NCBI GenBank assembly: GCA_022841705.1
Contig: JALHQZ010000001.1
Location: 2,039,353 to 2,103,352 of the forward strand
Source of the DNA: Pirellulales bacterium
GTDB lineage: Bacteria > Planctomycetota > Planctomycetia > Pirellulales > Lacipirellulaceae
Length of the DNA stretch: 64,000 bases
Reading direction: 5' to 3'
Below the pieces are notes generated by a model. That model did no database searches. It saw only the letters and a program-made list of their open reading frames with translations, and was not told the DNA's origin. The translations under genes were made by a program, and so were the position numbers. Of the stretch, positions 36,703-45,528 are shown one piece after another (positions within the stretch are counted from its first letter, which is position 1; each line of letters opens with the position of its first letter).

Positions 36703-37016
36703 CTTTTGCGATAGGTGGACGCCGAAAAAAAGTTGAGCAGACGCCCTACCACTGATACTCGGTTGGGTGGCAACTCAATTACCGTACAGCTGTCGTACAG
36801 AGCCAACTCGGAAGCTTGTGCGCCTCGTTGTCGACCGCTGCACAAAGTTATGTCGAGACGACCAGCATGCTCCCCCAAGATTTGGTCCCCAATCGCCACC
36901 ATGAGCCACAATCACTTCCACGAAAGCCGCGGCGATTAAGGCCGCTTCACACACTCTCGACTGACCCCAATGTTCGGAGGAATTTCGGAGTTATCGAACT
37001 GAGATCGAACAGATCA
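36703..37016. other. Spacer without recognised gene
   Basis: Lies between the terminator and the end of the minus-strand DUF1501 gene. Short open frames exist on both strands, but none has a ribosome binding site or recognisable sequence. Confidence 0.4.
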
Positions 37017-38477
37017 TTAAGCGACCAGTTCCCGGACCACCCGACCATGCACATCGGTTAGCCGGAAATCGCGGCCGGCGTGGCGATAGGTGAAGCGCTC
37101 GTGATCGAAACCCATCAGGTGCAGAATGGTCGCGTGCAAATCGTGAACGTGAACTCGGTTCTCCACGGCTCGGAAGCCAAAGTCATCCGTGGCGCCATGC
37201 ACATAGCCACCCCGCACGCCGCCCCCTGCCAGCCAGGTGGTGAAGCCGTAGTGGTTGTGATCGCGGCCATTGATCTTGCCATCGTTGAGCCCCTTCTTTG
37301 GCAGTTCGACAGTCGGCGTGCGGCCAAACTCGCCTCCCCAAACGATCAGCGTTTCATCGAGCAGTCCCCGTTGCTTGAGGTCAACCAGCAGCGCGCCGAT
37401 CGCTTGATCGCACTCCTGCGCCAGTTTGCGGTGAAGCACGCCGATGTCGTCGTGATTGTCCCACGGCTGCCCGGCGCCATGCCAAACCTGCACGAACCGC
37501 ACCCCGCGTTCCACCAGTCGCCGCGCGATGAGAATCTGTCGCGCTTGCACTCCTGGGCCGTAGAGGTCGCGGATGTGTTGTGGTTCGCGCGACACATCGA
37601 ACGCTTCGGCCGCCTCGGTCTGCATCCGAAACGCCAACTCGAAGGATTGGATGCGGGAATCAAGCGCTTCGTCCCGCCCGCTTCCCGAGTGAAGCCGATT
37701 AAACTTACCAACTAGATCGAGCTGTGCTCGTTGGCGCCGCATCGACGTACGAGGATTGCGGATGTTTTCGATGAGCTTCTCAATCTCTTCGTGCTGCGTA
37801 TCGAGATAGGCGCCTTCAAAAATGCCGGGCAAAAATCCGGCCTGCCAATTCTGTGTTTCCTGAATCGGGTACCCGTTGGGGCACATCGAGACGAAGGCGG
37901 GCAAGTTTTGGTTCTCGGTCCCCAGCCCGTACACCAGCCATGATCCCAGGCTCGGCCGAATCTGCCGCGCATCACCACAATTCATCAGGAGGAGCGACGG
38001 CTCATGGTTGGGGACATCGGCGTGCATTGAACGAATCACCGCGATGTCGTCGATGGAACGCGCGACATGTGGAAAGAGCTCGCTCACTTCGATGCCACTC
38101 TGGCCATACTTGCGAAACTTGAATGGGGAATCGAACAGGGCGCCGGTAGGCCGTTCGGTGGGCGGCGTTTCACCAGGCAGCGGCTGTCCCGCGTACCGCT
38201 TGAGTGCCGGCTTCGGATCGAACGTGTCGAGGTGCGACGGCCCACCGTTCATGAACAAGTGAATCACGTGCTTCGCGCGAGGCGCAGAATGCGGCGTCCG
38301 CGCCAACAACGGATTGCTCAGCTCGGGCGAGCGTGCGAACCCTGCGCTGGTCAAAGGACTTGCCGCCAGGGGCTCGCTCAGCAGATTGCCCAGGGCCAAG
38401 GAACCGAAGCCCATTCCACACCGCGACAGCAATTCTCGCCGAGACAACATGCCCGCCCCGCTAGGTGATAAGTCCAA
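37017..38477 (-). CDS. DUF1501 protein with Tat-like signal
   Basis: A 486-residue DUF1501 protein. The N-terminus has SRRELLSRCGMGFGSLALGN, a twin-arginine type signal. KHVIHLFMNGGPSHLDTFDP is the conserved start of the family domain. RGLLDETLIVWGGEFGRTPT and GRDHNHYGFTTWLAGGGVRG are the metal-site-like motifs near the C-terminus, ending VHVHDLHATILHLMGFDHER and FTYRHAGRDFRLTDVHG. It lies 30 bases downstream of a minus-strand PSD1 gene. It is the more canonical of the two DUF1501 proteins in this window. Confidence 0.93.
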   Translation of the reverse strand: MDLSPSGAGMLSRRELLSRCGMGFGSLALGNLLSEPLAASPLTSAGFARSPELSNPLLARTPHSAPRAKHVIHLFMNGGPSHLDTFDPKPALKRYAGQPLPGETPPTERPTGALFDSPFKFRKYGQSGIEVSELFPHVARSIDDIAVIRSMHADVPNHEPSLLLMNCGDARQIRPSLGSWLVYGLGTENQNLPAFVSMCPNGYPIQETQNWQAGFLPGIFEGAYLDTQHEEIEKLIENIRNPRTSMRRQRAQLDLVGKFNRLHSGSGRDEALDSRIQSFELAFRMQTEAAEAFDVSREPQHIRDLYGPGVQARQILIARRLVERGVRFVQVWHGAGQPWDNHDDIGVLHRKLAQECDQAIGALLVDLKQRGLLDETLIVWGGEFGRTPTVELPKKGLNDGKINGRDHNHYGFTTWLAGGGVRGGYVHGATDDFGFRAVENRVHVHDLHATILHLMGFDHERFTYRHAGRDFRLTDVHGRVVRELVA

Positions 38478-38507
38478 TGGGAATTGACCGACGAACGGCC
38501 ATTGATG

Positions 38508-41183
38508 CTACTCTAAAAAGATAAACTCGTTACTCATGAGCAGCGACTGAGCCAGTTGTTGCCAACGATCTAAAGGTGGCGCCTCGGGGCCGTGAAAATC
38601 ATCGGGCGAACGATGCATCACCGTTTTGCCAAGCGCATCGCAAATCGCCACTTCAACGAACAGTTCGAACGTGTCGTAGGCATCAGCATCGCGACAGTCA
38701 ACGATAAAATCGAGCGGCTTGCCTGCGATCAACCCCTCTAGCTGAGCAGTCGCCAGTTCCTCCCCGTGGTGCGCGCTTACTTCACTGAGCACTTGGCCTG
38801 TCGGAGCAATCACTCTGAGCCGCACGCCATCGCCTTGATCGTGCGGATGCCGCAGCGTGATCGAAATGTTCGCTAAGCCGCTGCGGGCGCTAACGAATCG
38901 CAGTGCCAGCGGATGCGACGGACGCCCCGGATGTCCCCCCTGTTTAGTCCATTGGGCAAAGGCAAACTCCGGGTGCGGAAACTCACTGCCTGGGCGCCAC
39001 TGTTCACCGTTGAAATGAGGGAAGTTGATGAACTCCAAGCGCTCCGTCACCGGATCGGTTCGCATCCAGCCGTAGTTCCACGGCGATCGCGCGGGGATCA
39101 CCGATTCGGCGGACTCGCTGGGCGCGTTAACGAACTGCAGCGCCGCATCGGCTTCCTCAGTCGTTGGCGGGCGTCCGAATGCGAACTCGAACAAGCGGTG
39201 AATGCGCGCCGGGGACTCGGCCGTGGGATCGGCACTGGGCGCGCCGGGCGGAACTGAGCGCGCCGCAAGTCCGCAGGCGGCATCCAACACCAGCGGACTA
39301 TTGAGCAGATAGAGCGCTTGATGCGGCGACAGCGTGCGGGCTCGCACGGCCGAGTGCGTATTCGGGTTGGCAAAATCGAACGTGCGAAAAAAAGCCGGCA
39401 GATTCTGCCGATCAATCAATCCGTACAGCGCCCGCCGGGAGGCGGGACTCGCCTCGGTGAGTGCGACCGGCGCGCCACCCAGTGTGAGGTCAAGCGTCCC
39501 CGCGGCGGCCAGCAGCGAATCACGGAACTGCTCCAGGTCAAGCCGCTTGCGGTGCGCATGCCACAGCAGTGTGTTGTCGGCGTCGAAGTTCCCCGCTAGC
39601 TGGGCCGTAGCGGACGCCGGGGTCGTGGCTTGTCGGTAGCTGGTCGACAGCAGAATCTCGCGGAGCAGCTTCTTGGTCGACCACCCCTGCTCGATGAACC
39701 GCGTGGCCAAGAAATCGAGCAGTTCGGGATGCGTGGGAGGTGCACCCCGAACGCCGAAATCGCTGGTGGTCGCGACGATGCCGCGCCCCAGCAAGCGCTC
39801 CCATAGTCGGTTGACCCACACACGGGCCGTGAGCGGATTCTTCGGGTCGACAATCGCTTGGGCAAGTTCGAGTCGGCCACTGCCGTGGGAAAAAGCCGGC
39901 GCAGCGGGCTTCGCCACGCACGTTAAAAACCGCCGTGGAACCTGCGGTCCCGGCGCGCCGGGATTGCCGCGCAAAAAGACCACCGGCTCGACCGGCGCCG
40001 GCCGATCCACCAATTGCGGCGGCAGTTCTGCATGAGGTTGTTCTTCAGAGCTGGCAAAGATGCCGTACAACGCGTAGTAATCGGCGGTGGGAATGGGATC
40101 GTACTTGTGATCGTGGCACCGCGCACAGGCGACCGTCATTCCCAGCAGTCCCCGAGTGATGACATCAATTCGATCATCAATGATGTCGTGGGGGTTGTTG
40201 AGAAAGCGCCGCCCGAGAGTGAGAAATCCCGCCGCCGGCGCCACGGACGGAGGATCGGGCGTTTGCTCGCCCGCGAGTTGCGCCACAACGAACTTATCGT
40301 ACGGCAGATCCCGATTGAACGCCTCGACGACCCAGTCGCGATACTTCCAAGCGTGCTTATAGCTTCGATGCTCCTGAAAGACATAACCTTTGGTATCGGC
40401 ATACCGCGCGAGATCGAGCCAGAGCCGCGCCCAGCGCTCGCCGAATTGGGGCGAAGCAAGCAGGGTGTCGACGATGCGCTCATACGCTTGGTCGCTGGGG
40501 TCGGCGAGAAAAGCCGCCACTTGCGCGGCAGGTGGAGGAAGTCCAATCGCGTCATACGTGACCCTGCGCACGAGGTCGCGCGGTGCGGCGTCGGCAGCGG
40601 GAGTGAGCCCCGCCGATTCCAATTTGTGCAGCACGAACCGATCGATGTCGCCGCGACACCACGCAAGTTGCTTGACTTCGGGAGGCGGTGGTTGTTCAGG
40701 GGGGATGAGCGACCAATGCCCCCCAGGTGAATTGGGCTGTTGTGAATTCGTCTCGCTGAGCGCTGCCGGCTCTTCGCTCCAGGATGAGATCAAGTCGGCA
40801 TCGAGCATGTTGGCCCAGTTCGCCACAACCTCAATCGCTTCTGGTGGCAGCTTGCCCCGTGGCGGCATCTCGAGTGATTCATAGCGCAGCGCCGAAAGTA
40901 AGCGGCTGGCGTGACGCTCTTCGACATTGAGGGCGGGGCCACCGACGCCACCTCGCGCCAGGCCCGCAAGCGAGTCCAAATGGAGCGAGCCCTTTGCGCT
41001 CACGCCCCGATGACACTCGTAACAGTGCTCAACCAACAGGGGGCGCACGCGACGCTCGAAAAAGTCGACCGCTTCGGACTGCTTGACTTCTGACCCGCAG
41101 TAAGCCGACGCACCTAAGAGGGCGCTCAAGATCCCCAGGGGGAGGCATACGTTGGCGATTCCTCTCCGCATGAGCAGATGCAC
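38508..41183 (-). CDS. PSD1 protein: cytochrome c-like, DUF1549 and DUF1553 domains
   Basis: An 891-residue secreted protein. A signal segment is followed by the heme-type motif VEHCYECHRG (C54, C57, H58). DUF1549 has DRFVLHKLESAGLTPAADAA and the second CxxCH in CARCHDHKYDPIPTADYYAL. DUF1553 has NPLTARVWVNRLWERLLGRG, then THPELLDFLATRF and SPHQALYLLNSPLVLDAAC. A jelly-roll-like segment near the C-terminus (PGSEFPHPEFAFAQW) is extra. It faces the first PSD1 operon tail to tail. A second Met at 41171 is an alternative start. Confidence 0.9.
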   Translation of the reverse strand: MHLLMRRGIANVCLPLGILSALLGASAYCGSEVKQSEAVDFFERRVRPLLVEHCYECHRGVSAKGSLHLDSLAGLARGGVGGPALNVEERHASRLLSALRYESLEMPPRGKLPPEAIEVVANWANMLDADLISSWSEEPAALSETNSQQPNSPGGHWSLIPPEQPPPPEVKQLAWCRGDIDRFVLHKLESAGLTPAADAAPRDLVRRVTYDAIGLPPPAAQVAAFLADPSDQAYERIVDTLLASPQFGERWARLWLDLARYADTKGYVFQEHRSYKHAWKYRDWVVEAFNRDLPYDKFVVAQLAGEQTPDPPSVAPAAGFLTLGRRFLNNPHDIIDDRIDVITRGLLGMTVACARCHDHKYDPIPTADYYALYGIFASSEEQPHAELPPQLVDRPAPVEPVVFLRGNPGAPGPQVPRRFLTCVAKPAAPAFSHGSGRLELAQAIVDPKNPLTARVWVNRLWERLLGRGIVATTSDFGVRGAPPTHPELLDFLATRFIEQGWSTKKLLREILLSTSYRQATTPASATAQLAGNFDADNTLLWHAHRKRLDLEQFRDSLLAAAGTLDLTLGGAPVALTEASPASRRALYGLIDRQNLPAFFRTFDFANPNTHSAVRARTLSPHQALYLLNSPLVLDAACGLAARSVPPGAPSADPTAESPARIHRLFEFAFGRPPTTEEADAALQFVNAPSESAESVIPARSPWNYGWMRTDPVTERLEFINFPHFNGEQWRPGSEFPHPEFAFAQWTKQGGHPGRPSHPLALRFVSARSGLANISITLRHPHDQGDGVRLRVIAPTGQVLSEVSAHHGEELATAQLEGLIAGKPLDFIVDCRDADAYDTFELFVEVAICDALGKTVMHRSPDDFHGPEAPPLDRWQQLAQSLLMSNEFIFLE

Positions 41184-41538
41184 ACTTAATCCTCGCGGGA
41201 CTTCGGATATCCAAGCGGCGAACGCCTGCTGTTAAGGCAGCACTTAGTTTACCGCCCCGCCGAGCAAGCGCCCATAACTATCTGTTGTGAATAAAAACAG
41301 AGGTCTCGCTGAAGCGGACCCGAAATCGTCTATCCCCGTAGAATTTTGGCCAGTCCTCCTACCCCGAATCGAAAGCAGCACTACCTCTCACCTCTCGATA
41401 AGTGCGTTTCGAAATGACGGCAAACTAAGTCTGCCAATGGCGGTTCCACAAAACTGAGTCAATTGATTTGCTTGGCCGATGATTTCAAGACGTCAATCAC
41501 TTGGTTTCTCACCTCCTACCGCTCACCCCTCCTCACTT
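41184..41538. other. Divergent upstream region
   Basis: Lies between the minus-strand PSD1 gene and the plus-strand beta-grasp gene, so promoters for both must lie here. I see no clear consensus promoter, no repeat and no coding sequence. Confidence 0.4.
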
Positions 41539-41763
41539 ATGCGCATCCTCGACATCAACAACGACGGCGGCGGCTTCGCGAATCACATCGATGTTTCCGA
41601 CGGAAACACCGTCAAACAACTCTTCGCCGAAAAGGTCCCGCACGGGCGTTCCCAAGTTTACTTGATTCGAGTCAACCGCCAAGCGGCCGCCGCGGACCAG
41701 GTCTTGTGCCACGGCGACCGGATCAGCATCACCCCCACTAAGATTGAATGCGCCGCAGCGTAG
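41539..41763 (+). CDS. MoaD/ThiS-like beta-grasp small protein
   Basis: A 74-residue protein with the ubiquitin-like beta-grasp pattern: [20 protein letters not shown] (strand pair), [13 protein letters not shown] (helix), then [20 protein letters not shown] and [18 protein letters not shown] followed by [14 protein letters not shown] matches the family's central Asn and the loop before the last strand. The C-terminus is CAAA, without the Gly-Gly needed for activation by an E1/MoeB enzyme, so a conjugating role is uncertain. No E1, E2 or JAB gene is nearby. A broken second copy lies at 36.4 kb. Confidence 0.7.
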   Translation: MRILDINNDGGGFANHIDVSDGNTVKQLFAEKVPHGRSQVYLIRVNRQAAAADQVLCHGDRISITPTKIECAAA

Positions 41764-41795
41764 CGGCTTCTTCAGGGAATGATGCGTTGTGTTGG

Positions 41796-41837
41796 GCCGG
41801 GGCGGGTTTCACTTGTGAAGCCCGCTCTGGCTTTTTT
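41796..41837 (+). terminator. Intrinsic terminator of the beta-grasp gene
   Basis: GCCGGGGCGGGTTT (41796-41809) pairs with AAGCCCGCTCTGGC (41818-41831) over 14 positions with an 8-base loop, followed by TTTTTT. It is a near copy of the terminator at 36662-36702. Confidence 0.88.
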
Positions 41838-41880
41838 CATTTCTTTCGGAGGAACTCTTGTGTGACCAACCAATAACTTC

Positions 41881-41979
41881 GCCGCCAAATGCGGTGCATC
41901 TGGCGGGCCACCGAGCGGTTTGTCGCCACGTACCCGCTAACAGTTCTGTCTCCCATGTTCTCACGCCGCATTTGGCGGC
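41881..41979. repeat. 14-bp perfect inverted repeat
   Basis: GCCGCCAAATGCGG (41881-41894) and CCGCATTTGGCGGC (41966-41979) are exact inverted copies 71 bases apart, with no gene between them. They may be the ends of a small mobile element or form a cruciform. The remaining sequence up to 42202 is without recognised feature. Confidence 0.45.
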
Positions 41980-42202
41980 AATTCCATTCGCATTTGAAAC
42001 GGGTTCGATTCTTGGCTGACCGGGGACTTAGCGGGCCGGCGATTGCGGGTTACCGAGCCAAGGCAAATTGAACACACTCCCAACAATTGGCGGCGGGATT
42101 CACCGCAAAAAACATGGGGCATCGAAATCGGCATCGGCGGATCAGATCGAGGCAGGTTCGAGGCTGGCTCAGTATTCAACGTTCATCCCGCTTGGGATTC
42201 TT

Positions 42203-42412
42203 ATGAGTTCTGAGCACACCAAGAGTTGGCCCGATCTCGCGATTGGCCTCTGTCAACGATTGACGCGCAATAACGCCATGATCTCGTACGAGCTCGTTGA
42301 TCTGCACATTAAGGTCCCGAGCGGAACTGGTCTGCAAGCGGAACAAGCCGAATGGGTCCTGAGCGGAACGATGAAGATCCGGACTGCAGATGCAGGGCAA
42401 CTCCCAAACTAA
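42203..42412 (+). CDS. Small conserved-looking protein, unknown function
   Basis: A 69-residue protein. It starts MSSEHTKSWPDLAIGLCQRL and continues TRNNAMISYELVDLHIKVPS, GTGLQAEQAEWVLSGTMKIR and TADAGQLPN. The pattern (a helix followed by two long beta strands ending in GTMKIRT) looks like a folded domain. I recall similar short proteins but cannot name a family. ATG 42203 is the first Met within the conserved-looking part; the frame is open further upstream. Confidence 0.5.
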   Translation: MSSEHTKSWPDLAIGLCQRLTRNNAMISYELVDLHIKVPSGTGLQAEQAEWVLSGTMKIRTADAGQLPN

Positions 42413-42716
42413 TGTTGGCAGGACGTATTGAAGGTGCTGTCAACGGCGGGCCTGTCAGCTTGATTGCCGAGAGCCAAACCTTGGTGCTGGTCGTAGAGTG
42501 CTGGCGTACTTTACTCTTGCTCCGACGCTGTTCGCGATCAATCCTTCGACCTCCACGGGAGTTACTCACTCGAGCGCACCTCCGCCTCGTCGTTCGGATG
42601 CCAGGGCTGGGCGAAGTGGAAGTGTATCCAAATCCGTCCTTTCTGGTGCGGACGCTGCTTCCCATGGCGTGATGTCGGCTATAACTGGGAGGGGGTAGTG
42701 AAAAATCACTGGGAAT
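42413..42716. other. Spacer without recognised gene
   Basis: No frame with family-like sequence is visible. A GGGAGGGGG stretch about 25 bases upstream of the next gene is too far away to be a clear ribosome binding site. Confidence 0.35.
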
Positions 42717-44222
42717 GTGCGCATGTCGGGATTGATCTTGTTGACCGGAGCAACCGGCTATGTCGGAGGACGACTCTTGTCGCTCCTGCAGCACCAGGGC
42801 CTCCAGGTTCGTTGCCTCACGCGGCGGCCTGAAGCCTTGCAGGATCGGGTCAACGAAACCACTGAGGTTGTTCAGGGAGATGTCTTTGATCCCCAATCTC
42901 TGCAAGCCGCTTTCGTCGGAGTGGAGCTGGCCTACTATTTCGTCCATTCCATGGGCGACAACGCTGATTTTGAATCCCAGGATCGGATCGCAGCGGAAAA
43001 CTTTGCGAAGGCCGCCACCCAAGCGGGGGTCCGCCGTTTGATTTACCTCGGCGGACTTGGAAATCCCGACGAACAGCTGTCGAAGCACCTCCGCAGTCGC
43101 CAAGAGACGGGAAACATTCTCCGAGCGCACCATTCGCAAGTGATCGAGTTCCGGGCTTCGATCGTGATCGGTTCCGGCAGCCTGTCGTTCGAGATGATTC
43201 GTGCCCTCGTCGAGCGACTACCGATCATGATTTGCCCCCGCTGGGTCCAGGTGAAGGCACAGCCGATCGCCATTGAGGATCTGCTGGCTTATCTCCTCGC
43301 CGCTCGCGAAGTGCCGACAGGTCCTTCACAGATTTTCGAGATTGGCGGTCCCGACCAAGTCTCGTATGGGGAGATCATGTATGAGCATGCCCGACAACGC
43401 GGGTTGAAGCGGTGGATGATTCCTGTCCCCCTGCTGACCCCGTACCTGTCCAGCCTCTGGCTGGGGCTCGTTACCCCGCTCTATGCGCGGGTTGGTCGGA
43501 AGCTCGTCGAAAGTTTGAGGAACCCGACCCTCGTTTCCAATAACTTGGCTGAATCCGTGTTCGGCGTGCGGCCCCGTTCCGTTCCTGATGCTATTGCGCG
43601 GGCACTGGTCAATGAAGATCGACAATTTGCGGAAACTCATTGGTCAGACGCACTGTCAGCGGCCGGTCCCGCGCAGTCTTGGGGCGGGACCCGATTTGGC
43701 TCACGGCTCGTCGATTCGCGCACAGTCACGGTGGCGGTACCGCCCGAACAAGCGTTCGCCCCGATCCGCCGCATCGGCGGTCGGACTGGCTGGTATTATG
43801 GAAACTGGCTGTGGTCGCTCCGGGGATTCCTGGACCTCCTCATCGGCGGAGTAGGGGTCCGCCGCGGGCGCCGTCATCCCGACCAGTTGCACGTCGGCGA
43901 ACCGCTCGATTTCTGGCGTGTCGAAGCTTTCGAGCGACCACATCGGTTGCGGTTGAAAGCTGAAATGAAACTCCCAGGACGAGCCTGGCTGGAATTCGAG
44001 GTTACTCCTTGCGACCACGGCAGCACCATTCGCCAGACTGCGATTTTCGATCCGCTGGGGTTGGCTGGTCTGCTGTACTGGTATGGGATCTATCCGCTCC
44101 ATCAATTCGTGTTCGCCGGGATGCTGCGGAACTTGGCCCTCGCCGCCGAGAGTGCTGAGCGAGATGCCACCCCACCTGGCGAGATCTTGACCAAGGCTAC
44201 AGTTCCGGAACTGCCTGCGTAA
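42717..44222 (+). CDS. NAD(P)-dependent epimerase/DUF2867 protein
   Basis: A 501-residue protein. The N-terminal half is an atypical short-chain dehydrogenase: LTGATGYVGGRLL is the nucleotide-binding Gly motif (GxxGxxG), followed by GDVFDPQSLQAAFVGVELAY and RRLIYLGGLG. The C-terminal 190 or so residues match DUF2867 (TGWYYGNWLWSLRGFLDLLI, then GGVGVRRGRRHPDQLHVGEP and LDFWRVEAF). This two-domain arrangement is common in environmental bacteria and may act on lipids or quinone-like substrates; that is inference. Translation may start at GTG 42717 or ATG 42723. Confidence 0.88.
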   Translation: MRMSGLILLTGATGYVGGRLLSLLQHQGLQVRCLTRRPEALQDRVNETTEVVQGDVFDPQSLQAAFVGVELAYYFVHSMGDNADFESQDRIAAENFAKAATQAGVRRLIYLGGLGNPDEQLSKHLRSRQETGNILRAHHSQVIEFRASIVIGSGSLSFEMIRALVERLPIMICPRWVQVKAQPIAIEDLLAYLLAAREVPTGPSQIFEIGGPDQVSYGEIMYEHARQRGLKRWMIPVPLLTPYLSSLWLGLVTPLYARVGRKLVESLRNPTLVSNNLAESVFGVRPRSVPDAIARALVNEDRQFAETHWSDALSAAGPAQSWGGTRFGSRLVDSRTVTVAVPPEQAFAPIRRIGGRTGWYYGNWLWSLRGFLDLLIGGVGVRRGRRHPDQLHVGEPLDFWRVEAFERPHRLRLKAEMKLPGRAWLEFEVTPCDHGSTIRQTAIFDPLGLAGLLYWYGIYPLHQFVFAGMLRNLALAAESAERDATPPGEILTKATVPELPA

Positions 44223-44331
44223 AGAATCAGGCTGCGGGCCCAGAGTAACTTCGGCTGCAACGGCTAGCCAAGAGCGGATATCCAAACCTCCCAGCAGACG
44301 TTTTGAGGGACGGAAATGCTGTGCCAAGAGG

Positions 44332-44666
44332 CTACCGCAACGACGGATTGGGAGATGCCCGGCAAAAGCGTCGGTCGCCGGAACTGACGAGATCATCATC
44401 GGCCGGCCGTGTCTTAACAGTCGTTTTCTCGGAGTCCGGAGAATCGTTCAGGTTGACGCAAGCAAGAGTGGCGCGACGCCGAGAGGCCATGCCGAGCCCG
44501 ACCAACCCGACGCCGAACATCGCCATTGATGACGGCTCGGGTACGGATAGGAGTGTCACCTTCGCAAGGTAAACGTCATACGGACCCCACAGCGACATTG
44601 TGAAGTACACGGTCTCGCCGTTCCCTTCGACGTAGAGCGGATTCATGTAGGGCGAATAGAGACCAG
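44332..44666 (-). pseudogene. DUF4185-like/PEP-CTERM protein, 3' fragment cut by IS3 end
   Basis: The minus-strand frame reads TGLYSPYMNPLYVEGNGETV, then YFTMSLWGPYDVYLAKVTL, the final blades of a DUF4185-type beta-propeller. VPEPSSMAMFGVGLVGLGMA and SRRRAT follow, a full PEP-CTERM tail, with about 40 extra residues after it. The frame runs open to 44666, where the IS3 end TGACCTGCCCCC begins, so the 5' part is missing. A Met at 44646 exists, but any product would lack a signal peptide. Confidence 0.7.
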
Positions 44667-44791
44667 TGACCTGCCCCCTTCAACCGAGTCCGCGTTTGGA
44701 GCGAGAATCCAGATGTCAGGACGCAACCGAAGGAGGGCATTCGATGCCACGCGGAACGAAGTTCAAGCCGGAAGAGATCATCGCCAATCTG
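44667..44791 (+). mobile_element. IS3-family left-end remnant with start of OrfA
   Basis: It begins TGACCTGCCCCCTTCAACCG, an IS3-type terminal repeat. AAGGAGGG (44730-44737) and ATG 44744 start the reading frame MPRGTKFKPEEIIANL, the typical first residues of IS3 OrfA (a HTH protein). The match breaks off at about 44791, where WD40 coding sequence starts on the other strand. Only the first 125 bases of the element remain. Confidence 0.75.
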
Positions 44792-45382
44792 GCGCCTGCT
44801 CCGAAAAACTTCACGGTGGTGTCGCCATAGATGTCGATCTGACGAAGTGGCTTACGTGCGGTTGTGTCCCAAAGCTCTAGGGGCGATCTGGCGACGGCCA
44901 GCAACTTGCCGTAGGGCGAGAACGCGACCGAAGTCACTTCGACCTGACGCTCTCTTTCGTCCATTCCGTAACCAAGGAGCGTTGCAAGTTCCTTGCCATC
45001 GTTCGGGTTCCACAACTTCAAGCCGAGTTCGGCCGGCAACACAAGCGTCTTGCCATCCGGTGAGTAGGTTAAGGCCAAAATCCTGTTTCGCGAACTGGAG
45101 CTGTCCGAGCCATCCTTGTCCACAATCTTGCCGGGATCGCGCAATAACGACTGCAACGCGCCGTTCGACGCCTCAGCGAGTTGTACGACGCCATCGACCG
45201 GCATATCTCCAAACGACTCGATACCTCCCACGGCGACCTGTTTACTATCTCGCGAATAGGCCCCGGCAAACGGTTGGAGCCATCGGCAAGTCAATTGTCA
45301 CGGCAGGATCGGCATGGGCAAAAACTGCCTCGCTCACGACCGCCAGAGTCAGAATTCCACAGATTAATGGAGATCGTTTCAT
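44792..45382 (-). pseudogene. WD40-repeat secreted protein, frameshifted and truncated by IS3
   Basis: ATG 45382 gives the signal peptide MKRSPLICGILTLAVVSEAV FAHA (written in two parts), then DPAVTIDLPM. Near 45280 the coding frame switches: RWLQPFAGAYSRDSKQVAVG continues as WD40 sequence (LALTYSPDGKTLVLPAELGL, then KLWNPNDGKELATLLGYG and VTSVAFSPYGKLLAVA). It is cut at the IS3 remnant near 44791, leaving roughly two to three blades. Frameshift plus truncation makes it a pseudogene. The gene downstream on the same strand is the DUF4185/PEP-CTERM fragment, but the two need not have been one gene. Confidence 0.7.
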
Positions 45383-45528
45383 GTTTTTCTCCCTTCGCGA
45401 CCGGCTCAAGTTACTCAATGCCTGGGGAACCAAGATTCCCGCCTGGGGACAGTTGTCGAAAACGACATTGTTTTCACGTCCAGTGAAATCCAGGCAAAGT
45501 CGCTTTGGTGAACTGAAGTTCTGTTGTC

